Part shown: piece after piece, positions 46,701 to 58,698 of the stretch
Position numbering within the stretch: the first letter of the stretch is position 1
Layout of the letters: each line of letters begins with the position of its first letter
Assembly (NCBI GenBank): GCA_029747015.1
Contig: JAKOGI010002999.1
Coordinates: forward strand, 1 to 64,000
Direction: 5' to 3'
Length of the DNA stretch: 64,000 nt
Source: Carnegiea gigantea
Lineage: Eukaryota > Streptophyta > Magnoliopsida > Caryophyllales > Cactaceae
Program-made: the position numbers and the translations under genes
The notes under the pieces: model-generated
The model's database searches: none
Told to the model about the DNA's origin: nothing
The model's input: the letters and a program-made list of their open reading frames with translations, nothing else

Positions 46701-47829
46701 GGATAAAATCGCTTTGTTCGAGCTTCTTAAAGAGGGTACCAAGGATAGGGTATTCTGGAAAGAAGAGTCAATCAGCACATTTTCATTAAAATTTGCAATT
46801 GCTTTCATAAGGCAAGAACATTGACCACGGCCGAATGGCTCGTGGAAATGGGTGTGGAAGCTGTAAATGCCACAACAAATCAGAATGTTCATGTGGCTGA
46901 AATTACACGATAGGCTGTTGACGAATGTGAATCGCGCTTGGAGGGGGTTGACCACGAGTACGGCATGTGCTGCGTGCGGCTTCGCTTGCGAAGACATGGA
47001 CCATATTTTGAGGAAGTGTCCACAGGTAGGCATTGTTTGGAAAGTCTTATGGGGTCAAGGCTTCAAGTGTGTGGCAAATGAGGCAGATCCTAAAACATGG
47101 ATCATATCCAACGCCAAGGCAAGGGGGAAACTGGATGAATGGAGTCCCAAGTTTGTGATCACGCTATGGTATTTGTGGAAATGGAGGTGTGCGCTTTGTT
47201 TGGATTCGTAGAGTACTTACCCATGGATAAAAGTAGGTTTCTCATGAATAAGTTCAAGGAAGTAAGATGTTCACTTTCATTGGAAGATGAGGGAAACAAC
47301 CAACAGCCGAGACGGCAATCAGATGCCATGATTGCGTGGGTTGCCCCTCCTCCGGGATGGGTGTTAGTCAACACTGATGGTGCATCAAAAGGTAACCCAA
47401 GACAGGCAGGAGGAGGAGGGGTGATCCGTGGAGAAAGAGCAGAGTGGATAGGTGGCTTCATGGAGAAAATGGGCATTTGTACATCAATCCAATATGAGAC
47501 CAAAGCAGCATACAGAGGCTTGAGGTTAGCAAAGCGTATGGGATTTACTAAAAGTCTGGGTGACACTGGGCACCTTGGTTGTTGTAGGTATGCTTCAAGG
47601 TAGTTGCAAATGGTGCCTTGAACATGCTTCTATTTTGAGCGAGCGCAAGAAACTCATAGAGATGCTGGACTGGGTAGTTAAAATTCCGCATCATTTCCGG
47701 GAGGCAAATCAAGTAGCAGATACACTACCAAACTTAGGGATTTCCATGTCTTCTAATTATTGTGTGATATATATCCAGCCCCCCACGGTAAGAGAGGCAT
47801 TGTATGCAGACAATGCAGGGGTTTTTTGA
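43772..47829 (+). pseudogene. LINE ORF2 remnant: endonuclease, RT, RNase H
   Basis: Endonuclease start 'INVLVWNVRGAGSQEF' (43832 on), later 'LLTAIHASPYTT'; the DFN box survives as DFK in a shifted frame near 44240. RT pieces: 'AVNNMGLFKAPGPDGYHAYF' (45147 on), 'SPTQVSFVPKRQIGNNVIII', 'KAIKHDLKQAYDKLNW' and the catalytic box as 'LFFTDDVVLFAEA' (A-to-T variant of FADD) near 45868. Then 'PKDHGGLGLRSMRHLN', a zinc-binding part with 'ACAACGFACEDMDHILRKC' and an RNase H with 'LVNTDGASKGNPRQAGGGG' (47368 on), plus 'HFREANQVADTL'. Frames change many times; not functional. Plant L1-clade LINE with RNase H. Confidence 0.85.
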
Positions 47830-47909
47830 CCCCGAAGTGGACTCAACTAATAAAAGTTTAATTGGGGCTTACCCCTCTTCTGCACCCAAAAAAAAAAAAA
47901 ATTATAATA

Positions 47910-48163
47910 TTAGATTATATCACAGTTACAACCTGAATTTGCAATTACAAAAGGGTTCACATTTCCATCCACAAGAAACCACTTTAAGTTTAGTTTTCTT
48001 TAATTAAAAATTCATGGAGATTTTACAAGAATATTCATAAGCTCTGTTGAGAGCCTTTTGAAAATAAGAATATATGAAAAAATATACCGAGAATAAGATA
48101 ACAAATATATAAGGATTCGTAAAAATTTGTAGAATTTTAAAAGATTTAGGCACTGCATTGTAT
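47910..48163. other. Intergenic, no feature seen
   Basis: AT-rich gap between the LINE and the copia-3 target duplication. Confidence 0.6.
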
Positions 48164-48168
48164 CTTAC

Positions 48169-48411
48169 TGTTTCAGAGTAATGGCTAGAGAATCATCATA
48201 ATATTGTATTAGTGTATATCCCTATGTTATGATACATCATTATCTCTATATACAAGAATGAGGAGGAAATTAAGGAGGGACAATATCAATCTCCCATAAT
48301 TAGTGCTAGCTAAGTAAAGGAAGGAAGATATGAGGGAATATGCCAAGAATCCTAGGATATACATAATATGTAAATAATGTATGAAATATATATGAAGTAT
48401 ATAGTCTAACA
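48169..48411 (-). repeat. 3' LTR of copia-3
   Basis: tgtttcagag...agtctaaca; five substitutions against the right copy and no indels by eye. Confidence 0.95.
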
Positions 48412-48414
48412 CGC

Positions 48415-50001
48415 CCCGGCAGTCTCACGAACGCTGAGACTGGATCTAAAGTCCAGGAAAAGGGGCCCCGGTAAACCTTTGGTGAAGATGTCGGCATATT
48501 GTTGTGAGGAAGGGACATGGAGAACACGGAGACGTCCTAAAGCAACCTTCTCACGAACAAAATGGATGTCGATTTCGACATGTTTGGTGCGCTGATGCTG
48601 TACCGGGTTGGTGGAGAGGTAGACGGCACTGACATTGTCACAGTAGACAATGGTAGCGCGAGGGAGAGGGTGATAAAGCTTAGTCAGCAGGGATTGAAGC
48701 CAACAGGCTTCAGAAACACCATTGGCGACGGCTCGGTATTTGGCTTCGGCACTTGATCGAGACACAGTTGATTGCTGTTTGGAGGACCAAGAAATGAGAT
48801 TATCACCAAGGAAGGCACAGAAGTCGGATGTGGAATGACGGGTGGAAGGACAACCCGCCCAGTCGGCATCAGTATAGACGATGAGGTTTGAGGCGGAGTT
48901 TTTGTGGAGTTGTAAGCCATAGGAGCAAGTGCCTTTGATATATCTGATAATGCGATGCAGAGCCTGAAGGTGGGGCTTTCGAGGATCATGCATATAAAGA
49001 CATATTTGCTGAATGACATAGGTGATATCCGGTCTGGTGAAGGTGAGATACTGAAGTGCCCCAGCCAAGGCACGGTAGAGGGTGGGATCGGGTACTGGGG
49101 GACCAGAAGCAGCGGCTAACTTGGTTTTGGTATCAACCGGAGTGGAGCAAGGATTGCAGGTGGTCATGGAGGCTTTCTCCAGAATTTCCTGGGCATACTT
49201 GTGCTGAGAGAGGAATAGACCTTGGGAGTTGCGTGTGACCGAGATGCCAAGGAAATAGTGAAGGGGACCTAAGTCGGTCATGGAGAATTCAGTGTTAAGG
49301 GAACGGATGATGTTGGTAATGAGGTCACTGGAGGAGGCGGTGATGATGATGTCATCGACGTATAGTAAGATGATGGCCATGGAGGAGCATTGACGACGGA
49401 CAAAGAGAGAGGCATCAGTTTTGCAGCTTTGGAACCCAAGAGTGTGGATGTAGGTTGCAAATCTGTGGTACCAGGCCCGGGGTGCTTGTTTGAGCCCATA
49501 AAGAGCTTTGTTCAATTTGCAGACATGCTTGGGGTGATGTGGGTCGACGAAGCCAGGGGGTTGAGTGCAATACACAGTTTCCTCTAAGTTTCCGTGAAGG
49601 AATGCGTTTTTCACATCAAGTTGGTGGATGGGCCATGACGTGTTGAGGGCTATGCTGAGAACAGTGCGAACGGTAGCAGGTTTGACTACGGGACTGAAGG
49701 TTTCTTTATAGTCAAGGCCGTACTGTTGGGAGCATCCTTTGACAACCCACCGAGCTTTGTTACGCTCGAGAGATCCATCAGCCTTGAACTTTTGCTTGAA
49801 TAGCCATTTCCCTGTGACAATATTCACCCCGGGGGGCCTAGGCACAAGTGACCAAGTGTTATTTCTAATAAGTGCATTAAATTCATCATGCATGGCACTG
49901 TGCCAAAGTGGATTGGCGAGAGCCTGTTTATAAGTGGTCGGAATTTTAGACTCAGAGGAGGCGGTGAGGGAGAGGGGTATTTTAGGGCGATGAATGCCAG
50001 C
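48415..50001 (-). pseudogene. copia-3 reverse transcriptase/RNase H
   Basis: Open frame of about 530 codons from the SIRE-2 insertion point to a stop near 48406-48415. It has 'TTYKQALANPLWHSAMHDEF', 'WLFKQKFKADGSLERNKAR', 'QLDVKNAFLHGNLEETVYC', '[16 protein letters not shown]', catalytic 'ILLYVDDIIITAS', 'TDLGPLHYFLGISV', and RNase H with 'VYTDADWAGCPSTRHSTSDF' and 'SRSSAEAKYRAVANGV' (usual SAEAEYRA has Glu for that Lys). The C-terminal 'QYADIFTKGLP' is present. All core residues are kept, but it is cut from its integrase by SIRE-2, so it is a severed 3' half. The reading frame runs on into the SIRE-2 LTR without an ATG. Confidence 0.92.
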
Positions 50002-51587
50002 TGTTGAGTTATTATATTTAGTTTTGATGATAACAAATCCAAGTGTAAAAATCTGTCCAAGTAATGTTGCTCCGAACACGATCTCCAAACAGGCCTAACT
50101 GGTGTTTGTGATCTTTATTGTCTTAACTGGTTTGCTACATGTGAGAACAAGTCTTCTAGACAGGTTTTACTTAGTGATTCCATATTAAGTCAAGAACACC
50201 ATCTCGACAGTTGATTGTAAAGCGTGTTCCTGAACTCTAGCAATGCAAAGATCAACCCCAGCAAACAAGGTGGCCTTGGTGTTCACAGCAGCTCTACAAA
50301 TCTCGAACAAGATGACTGCTTCAAAACAATAAGTCTTGGGTATATAGGTTTTATTTAATTTGACTCTTGTTAATATGCCAATATTGCAAACATCATTTTA
50401 AACACCTCTTGGATCGGTATTTGCACTAAGTACTTCAGAACACCAGTTGCGAACAACCCTGCAAACAGGGTGCCTAGGGTGTTTCTGAACTGCAGTGGCC
50501 ATACCCGATTATTCTTGAAAAATTCATTTTGGTTGGCCAAGATCTCTAGAATACTTTCCTTGAATTTTAAAACTGCTATTTCTCTGGAAAGGATATTTCC
50601 TGAAAATATTTTAGGAGATTTGCCAAATCAAAAGTTTCCTTTGACCATATTTTTGGATATGGTAAAGTTTCAAAAGCTGAAAATTTTTGGTTGCTTTTTG
50701 AATCCCCCTCTCGGCTATGGAAAGATAAGGGTTATCTTTTAAGATAACAAAATCCCTTATATTTTGGGATAAATTCATCATTAGCCGTTGGAAAATTTAT
50801 TTTGCAAATCAATTTCCATACTTAGCTGATTCTGTGGTTTATGACCGTTGGTTTTTTGTGTTTAAAATCCTCAGCTTTTTCTCTCCCAATAGACATACAC
50901 ATACACAACATACGGAAAAAGAGCAGATAGAAAACTCTGGTTGAATTTGCATAAACACAGTCTTTTGAAAAATTCAGAAAATCAGAAAACACGGTTTACA
51001 CTCAAAGATTTTTGAGCTTCATTCTGAAAAGCAAACCGTGACAAGCTGTGTTTGATTTGAGTTTTCAAACCATTGGCATAATAGGATCTTCATTGTACCT
51101 TACATCTGCTTAGTAAGAAGCACCCCCTGTAGGGTGTTTGTAACCCTGATCTTGAATCAGAAAAGTGAGTGAGTGTGTCCTAGTCGTGTGGACTTGGACG
51201 TGTCTAATCTTGCGAAGGTTGGACGTGGTGTAACTTGTCTTTGGAAAGAAGGTTACGTGGTTGCAAGTTGTAACAAGGTGTGTTACATTTGTAACGTGTG
51301 AAGCCCGTTAGTGAAAGTGGTTAAATCCTACACGAGGTAGGTCGTGTTTTTTCACACCTCAGTTGGGCTAGAGGTGTTTTCCACGTAAAAATTGTGTGTG
51401 CTTTATTTTCCGCATTTATCTTGGTGATTTTCGCATCTGCAATATTTGAGAACACTCCGTGCAAACAAGCTATCAGGGTGTTTGTCATTTGAGAACAACC
51501 TCTGTGAGGGTATTCGTTATTTACAACGCGAACATCAGACAACACAATTCACCCCCCTCTTGTGGTTGGATACTCACGAACTCAACA
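50002..51587 (+). repeat. 5' LTR of SIRE-2
   Basis: 1586 bp, tgttgagtta...gaactcaaca. Shares the 'caattcacccccctcttgtg' closing block with SIRE-1. Confidence 0.95.
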
Positions 51588-51589
51588 AG

Positions 51590-51601
51590 TGGTATTAGAG
51601 C
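51590..51601 (+). other. Primer-binding site (SIRE-2)
   Basis: TGGTATTAGAGC, one base off the tRNA-Met site TGGTATCAGAGC. Confidence 0.88.
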
Positions 51602-51643
51602 ATGTTCTCCTATAAAAGGTTAACACCTTGAGAGATTCTGAAC

Positions 51644-53375
51644 ATGAGTACCCCACAAGGAATTCTTGAAGGGCAATCCATTACTCGTCCACCCTATTTC
51701 AACGGCCAACATTATAGTTGGTGGAAGAATAGGATGGAGAACTATATTCAGGCAGAAGATTATGAATTATGGATTCTCATCAAGAACGGGCCTCTTGTTC
51801 CCACCAAGGTGCTTCAAGATGGTAAGAAGGTTCCCAAGGAATCCATAGAGTTTGATGCCGAGGACTACAAGAAAATGGAGAAAAATGCCAAGGCTAAAAA
51901 GCTTCTATATTTTGGCCTAGGACCCGATGAATACACTCGCATCTCTGAGTGTGAATCAGCCAAAGCTATCTGGAATGCTCTGCAAGTTGCTCATAAAGGT
52001 ACGAGTCAAGTTAAACAATCTAGAATTGAGCTACTTATGCGACAATATGAGTTGTTTGATATGGGTGATCATGAAACTGTGATGGACATGTATACACGGT
52101 TCACCCACATCACGAACGAGTTAAAATCCCTGGAAGATCTTTCACCACTGAAGAGTTGGTGAGGAAAATCCTCAGAATTTTACCTCGCACGTGGGAGGCC
52201 AAAGTAACAGCTATCCAAGAGGCTAAAGACATGAACCAGATCACCCTCGACGAGTTGATTGGAAATCTCCAGACCTATGAACTCCGAAAGAACTCACAGC
52301 AAAGAGAGGAGCAAAAGAAGGATTGTGGGCTTGCCTTAAAAGCACATGAGGACACTGACTCTGACCTTGAAGATGAAGATATGGCCCTAATGTCTAGAAA
52401 ATTCAAGAAATTCTTCAAAAAGGTCAAGGAAAACAACAAAAGAAAAGAATTCAGTAAGTTCAGAAACACCCCCAAAGAACAGCTCACAGGGTGTTTCAAG
52501 TGCGGCAAACCAGATCACTGAGTCAAAAATTGCCCTCTGCTTCGAGAAGATCAGACGCCCGAACACCCTCGAAAACAGGGTCGGAAACACCCTGTAAACA
52601 ATCTGGGCAAGCGATTCTCGAAAACTATGCTGGCTGCTTGGGGAGATTCCTCTGAGGATGAAGGAGAATCTGAAGCTGAAGAAGGAGTTGTAGCACTTAT
52701 GGCACAAAGTGATTCAGATTCAGATGATGATTCAACAATCAGCTTCTCAGATCTCAAGAACAAGGTACATGGTCTTAACAAAGCCACTTTAGAAGAACTT
52801 CTATATAATTTGATAGACACATATGCTGATCTAAAAAGAGAAGTTCGTGACCTAGAGTTTGAAAATGAAATTCTTAAAAATGAAAAACTCGGTTTACATG
52901 AAAATGTTAATATGCTCAAAGAAAACCTCTTCATAAAAGAAGGAGATTACTCTCGAATAGAGGAAAAACTCTTTGAGGTGGAAGGAATGGTTGAGTCCCT
53001 GCTCAAAGAGAACAAGGGTTTGCATGCTAATAAAGAAAACTGGAAACCGAGCTTAGCACAAACAAACACTGGAACAAATCTTCACAGGCCCTTGCTTGGT
53101 TAAACACTCACCACAGTCGAAACAAAAAGGGACTTGGGTATAAGCCTAAACGAACAGTTTACCCAATTCATGGAAAGTATGTGGGATTACCTGAAAATAT
53201 TATTTGCTTTCATTGTGGTAAAACTGGTCACTATCGATATTCTTGCCCTTTAAGAAAACATGCTAATGAAAAGAATGAAAGGTATATGAAACAAATCTGG
53301 ATTAGAAAAGATGAGCTTTACATGTCTAAAAGAATGGGATCCAAGTGGATCTGGGCTCCCAAAACTAACCTGTGA
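51644..53375 (+). pseudogene. SIRE-2 gag
   Basis: ATG 51644 (MSTPQGILEGQSITRPPYFN). The frame shifts by one lost base near 52132 ('ITNELKSLE'), resuming at 52156 with 'VRKILRILPRTWEAKVTAIQ'. First knuckle C-FK-C-GKPD-H then TGA at 52519-52521. After that an acidic stretch (SDSDSDDDS) and a long coiled coil (about 52760-53030). It shifts again near 53060, then the second knuckle (C-FH-C-GKTG-H-YRYS-C) near 53200-53245. Ends 'WIWAPKTNL' with TGA at 53373-53375, in frame with pol. Larger than typical copia gag, as in SIRE elements. Confidence 0.88.
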
Positions 53376-56300
53376 TTTGTTTTGCAGGCTGAAGTAAGAG
53401 AGAACAACCTTACGAACAACCCCACAAACAACCCAGCAAACAGGGTAAGAAACACCCTGTCAAACAGATCAGAAAACAATCCTGAAAACAGGCAGCTGTG
53501 GTATGTTGATAGTGGGTGTTCGCGGCACATGACTGGAGAAAGATCAAATTTTCTCTCACTTACAGCTTTGAATGGTGGGAGTGTAGCATTTGGAAACGGC
53601 AAGTTTGGGACAATTATCGGTATAGGTAATATTGGTAAAACTCTCTCCCATTCAATTGACAATGTGCACTTGGTTGATGGTTTAAAGCACAATTTGCTAA
53701 GTGTGTCCCAACTGTGTGACAAGAACAACCTAGTGGTGTTCTCACGAACATGTTGCTTGGTTGTGAATGACGACATAGGAGATGTTGTGTTGAGGGGGAA
53801 GCGATGTCAAAATGTTTATAAAGTTCGTATTTCCACTCTTCCCCAAAATAATCGGACTTGTTTAAATGCATTAAATGATGATATAATGCTATGACACAAG
53901 AGACTAGGTCATGCAAGCTTGTCCTTGTTAAACAAACTTGTTTCAAAAGACCTAGTTATCAGACTACCTTCCATCAAATTTAATGATGACAAGGTATGTG
54001 AAGCTTGTGCAAAAGGCAAACAAGTCAGATCTTCTTTTAAATCGAAAAAATGTGTAAGCACTACTCGACCTCTAGAATTATTACACATTGATTTGTGTGG
54101 TCCCATGAGGATAACTAGTAGAGGGGGGAAAAAGTATGTGCTTGTGGTAGTGGATGATTACTCTCGATTTACTTGGACCTTGTTTTTGGCATCCAAGGAT
54201 GAAACCTTTAAGAATTTTATTGCCTTTATCAAAAAGGTTGAAAAGAGAGTAGGACACTCCTTAATCAGCTTAAGATCTGATCATGGAACTGAGTTTGAAA
54301 ATACAAGTTTTATTAACTATTGTAATGAACATGGTGTTGATCATAACTTCTCAGCCCCAAGAACACCCCAACAAAATGGGGTGGTTGAGCGCAAAAATCG
54401 CACCCTGGAAGACATGACCAGAACAATGCTTATTGCCAGTGGTCTTCCTAGGTATTTTTGGGTAGAAGCATTGAACATCTCATGTTACATTATAAATAGA
54501 TGCATGATCAGACCTATGTTGAATAAAACTCCTTATGAACTTTTCAAAGGCAGAAAACCCAATATTACACACTTAAGGACATTTGGTTGTAGGTGTTTTG
54601 TGCATAATAATGGGAAGGATGCCTTAGGAAAGTTTGACCCTAGGAGTGATGAGGCAATATTTCTTGGCTATTCGTCTCACAGCAAGGCATACAAAGTCTT
54701 TAACAAAAGAACCTTGTGTGTTGAGGAAAGTGTGCATGTACTTTTTGATGAATCTAACTCTTTGAATGAGAGTGATGCGCAGGATGAAGAGTTTGCATTA
54801 GGTCTTGTCCAAAAATTATTGAACCAAGAAAAACAAGGTAAGAACAACCTGAAGAAAACAGGTACAGAAGCTGTTCCTCAGAACCGCAGGCAAGGTGAAC
54901 ACCAAACAGGGGAAAACACCGCTGAACCCTGTTCGGAACCATGTTCTTCAGGAATAAGGTTACAAACAGATTCAGATTGGATCACGGCTATGCAAGAAGA
55001 GCTTCATCAATTTGAAAGAAACAAAGTATGGCACCTTGTACCTAAACCTGCAGAGAGAACAATCGTTGGAACCAAGTGGGTGTTCCGAAACAAACTGGAT
55101 GAGTCAGGAACAGTCACTAGGAACAAGGTACGGCTGGTTGTACAAGGATACAATCAAGAAGAAGAGATCGATTATGAAGAAATCTTTGCACCAGTTACTA
55201 GAATTGAGGCTATTCGAATCTTAATAGCCTTTGCAGCTCATATGAAAATCAAGCTATATCAAATGGATGTTAAAAGTGCATTCCTAAACGGATACCTTAA
55301 AGAAGAGGTGTATGTCAAACAACCCCCTGGTTTTGAAAATGATGATTTTCCAAATCATGTTTTTAAACTTGACAAGGCACTTTATGGTTTAAAACAAGCT
55401 CCAAGAGCTTGGTATGAACGGTTGTCAAGTTTTTTACTTGAAATGATTTTAGAAGAGGTAAGGTAGACAATACCTTGTTTCTAAAATCTAAGGGGGAACA
55501 TTTTTTGATTGTCCAAATATATGTTGATGATATTATATTTGGTGCAACTTATCATGATATATGCAATGAATTTTCAAATATGATGAGGAGTGAGTTTGAG
55601 ATGAGCATGATGGGTGAGCTTAATTTTTTCTTAGGCTTACAAATCAAGCAAACTCCAAACGGCACCATGATCCATCAGTAAAAGTATATCAAGGAGTTGC
55701 TTAAGCGTTTTGGGATGGAGTCAGCCAAACCTATAGACACTCCTATTTCTCCTTCAACCAAGTTGGTTATGGATGATGAGAGTCCCTCAGTTGAGGAGAA
55801 ACTCTATAGGGGTATGATTGGGTCACTCTTATACCTAACCGCTAGTAGACCTGATATTGTTTTTAGTGTTGGTTTATGTGCCCTTTTTCAGTCTAACCCT
55901 AAGGAAACTCATCTTAAGGCTGTTAAACGGATACTAAGGTATTTGAAACACACACCCAATTTAGCTTTATGGTATCCTAAAGGTTGCAATTTTGATCTTG
56001 TTGGATATGCTGATGCTGACTATGTTGGATTCCTAGTTGATAGAAAGAGTACCTCAGGTATGGCTCACTTTCTTGGACCTTGTTTGGTATCCTGGGCTAC
56101 CAAGAAGCAACATTCTGTTGCCATGTCCACAGCAGAAGCTGAATATATTGCAGCAGCTTCATGTTGTGCTCAACTGTTGTGGATAAGGCAACAGCTTAAG
56201 GACTTTTGTGTTGACATTGGATGCATTCCTATTTTTTGTGATAACACAAGTGCAATTTACATTGCCAAAAATCCATGTCAACATAAAAGAACACAGCATA

Positions 56301-56464
56301 TTGACATTCGACATCATTTCTTGAGAGATAATGTTGAAAAGGGTTTAATCTCTATGAATTTTTGCTCAACGGAAAATCAAATTGTTGATATATTCACTAA
56401 GGCACTAGCTAGAGACCAATTTGAGAGGAACAGACTGGAATTGGGGTTGGTGAAAACACCCTGA
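53376..56464 (+). pseudogene. SIRE-2 protease-integrase-RT-RNase H
   Basis: In frame after the gag TGA. Protease 'WYVDSGCSRHMTG'. TGA at 53892-53894 replaces the Trp of the '[10 protein letters not shown]' motif. Integrase 'HIDLCGPM', '[10 protein letters not shown]', '[11 protein letters not shown]'. After '[11 protein letters not shown]' about 82 residues present in SIRE-1 are missing, without loss of frame. RT '[17 protein letters not shown]', '[20 protein letters not shown]'; one lost base near 55441 shifts the frame, then '[12 protein letters not shown]', TAA at 55679-55681 (Gln in SIRE-1), and RNase H '[18 protein letters not shown]' to the stop at 56464. Confidence 0.92.
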
Positions 56465-56751
56465 GAACACCTGTTCTCAGAGTTAGATCAAGCTGACAAA
56501 ACACCCTATAATACCTGTTCTATCCACTTGTTTGCAATTATTGCTATCAAAACAAGTGGTCTATGCTTAACAGATATATGTAGTCTTGTGTGCTATTATG
56601 ATTATTTATGAAGACTGCTGCCTTGGGAGATGGAGAAAGAGTATTCATGACAGACCTTGGATTGAGAAAAGCATGTTCAAGAACAGACGGCTTGAACAGG
56701 TATGCCTTGATTGTCATTAATATATGCTGCTTGCTTAAATTCTAGGTCTTG

Positions 56752-56784
<33 letters not shown>

Positions 56785-56844
56785 GTTCTTGCTTTCAAAC
56801 CTTAGCAAAACCTTCTAGACCCTATTCTCTCTCTTCTAGCAACA
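56465..56844 (+). other. Spacer before SIRE-2 accessory ORF, with (TC)n
   Basis: Non-coding. Contains 'aacaccctgagaacacctg'-type words (56455-56520) and a (TC)n tract at 56752-56779, about 65 bp upstream of the accessory ORF start. Confidence 0.7.
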
Positions 56845-58698
56845 ATGGCTTCCAACAACTCTTCTCAATCAAAAGCCCTCGTTCTTTCTTCCTCAATCCC
56901 TGCTCCTCCTCACCCAATTCTTTACAAGCCTTTCTAATTCCTGAATCGCTTGGGAATGGGGATGGATGATATTCCCTTTGAATGTGGAAGGGAATTGGTG
57001 TTCCTCGTAGGGGCAATTGCTTGTCCCATTTCAGTTGAGTCAGAGGGAACAAAGTCGGGGTCTCAAGAACAATTCTTGGAAACCCCTGAAGGGTTTAATT
57101 TTGAGCCCTGTTTCTCTGGGTTGTTCTCTGACACCGCGACAGAAACAGGGGCTGCCTCTGTCGAAGGTGTGGTTGTGGAGGATCTGCATGTTGACTTCCA
57201 AGGGAAGTCGAATGAGTCGTCCGAGGAGAGTCTCAAGAAGAATTCTCTCCCTGAGGCTGAAACCCCCACTCCGGTCGCTCGAACTGGAGAGAAAAGGAAG
57301 AGGGTGAAAATCGTGGCTAGGTGTAGCAGAACGCCAAGAACAAGGCCACAACCAAGGTCTCAACCCTCACAAACTCCCTCTTCTCCTCATTCCTCTAAGC
57401 CCTCTCGCAAATCTGCGAGAATCGCTTTTCAATCCGCTCCTCGTATCTCCAAACCCTCTACTCCTGTCATTGAGGAGATTTCTTCTTCTTCTGAAGGGTT
57501 CTCGAGTTCTGACTCTGAGAACACCACCTTTAAACAGGGGACACCGGTGTTTTCCGAGTCCTCTGAAGACCAAGCTCCTCCAAAACCGACCAATAAACCT
57601 GCTGTGAAGCCCTCTCCTGCCAAAACACCCCTCAAGCGAAAGCCCAGAACAGTCCCCCTACCAGAAACTACCACCTCTGTTCCTGTCCTTAAACGCCCAA
57701 AGCAGTTCACTCCCTCTCCTATGTCTGACAAACATGTGCAGTTGCTGAAGCGCAATGTCGTCAGGGGGAAAGTAGTGAATGTCCGCTTTTTCGAGGAACA
57801 GGGTCTGGGGGTGTTCTTGAACAAGCTTCGAGCCCAAGGCTGGCTTGAATTGTTTGCAAACACCCAGCAAGGGTGTTCTGTGCCCGAGTTGGCTGAATTC
57901 TATGTCAACTGCTCTGTCACAAATGGGGTAGTGACAAGTGCTGTCAATGAGTGTCATTTTTCCTTTGATGAAGCCACCCTGAGTGATATTCTGGGCATCC
58001 CCTCTCGTGGATTTGCTGTGTATGTGAGGGAAGACAAAACTGCCCTGGAAACAGCCAGGCTCTTAGAGGTGTCCAAACGCCTTAGTCAAAAACAGGGCTT
58101 GAGACCACCCCTCTCAGTTAAGAAGGGTGAAATGACCTCCCTACACCAACTACTGTTTATGTTCACCATCAAGAACATAATACCGCGAGGTCAAGGGCGA
58201 AACTCAGCAGATGCCTTCGATCAATGTCTGGTGGACCTACTGAATCGGGAGGAACCAGCAAACCTCCCTGCAATCATGATTCGCCACATAGAGCGAATTG
58301 CGAACACCACCCGGGCACATGATCTTGGCTATGGGTTTCTGTTGACAAGGGTGCTTGAGTACTTTAGGATCCTGCTCACACGAAGAGTGGCGGCCCAAAT
58401 CATTGATGAAATTGGCGTTGACACCCTACTAGGGTGTGGCTATGAGGTTGGCGAAGGGTCAGTCTCCAAACAGAGTCGTCGACCACCTCGACCACCTGTT
58501 TCTGGGCAACCTTCCATCAAGGTTGAGGCTGTTCTTGAGGACAATGCTCGCCTCAAGGATGAGCTCTCAGCTGTCAAGGCTGCTCTTGCTGAGGAACGAG
58601 CTTTCTCGGCCAAGCGCCATGAAGATTTGCTTGCACTTCTCTCCACTCTTGCCCCTAGCATCCCTCCTCTGCAAACGCAACCACCCCCTGCTCCATGA
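56845..58698 (+). pseudogene. SIRE-2 3' accessory ORF, one stop
   Basis: ATG 56845 (MASNNSSQSKALVLSSSIPA), one TAA at 56935-56937, then open to TGA 58698, about 617 codons in all. From Met 56956 the main part could still be made (about 580 residues). Domains: 'GMDDIPFECGRELVFLVG'; a disordered Ser/Glu/Pro linker with a basic patch (KRKRVKIVARCSRTPRTRP) near 57290-57345; a folded domain about 57720-58450 ('VVNVRFFEEQGLGVFLNKLR', 'GFAVYVREDKTALETARLLE', 'TTRAHDLGYGFLLTRVLEYF'); a C-terminal coiled coil ('LEDNARLKDELSAVKAALAE'). No signal peptide or membrane helix. Same family as 21076-22953. Function unknown. Confidence 0.82.

Larger units (their letters stand above)
42689..47900 (+). mobile_element. 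L1-type LINE, decayed
   Basis: Order: ORF1 remnant, ORF2 with endonuclease, reverse transcriptase, zinc-binding region and RNase H, then a 3' A-run at 47888-47900. Short flanks attataata at 42680-42688 and 47901-47909 are a possible target duplication, though AT-rich. Many stops and frameshifts throughout. The 5' end is placed by that duplication and the first ORF1 ATG at 42706. No LTRs. Confidence 0.8.

Noticed and set aside
50470..50742. 90-codon ORF in the SIRE-2 LTR
   Set aside because: Lies wholly inside LTR sequence, and the second LTR does not keep it; not a gene.
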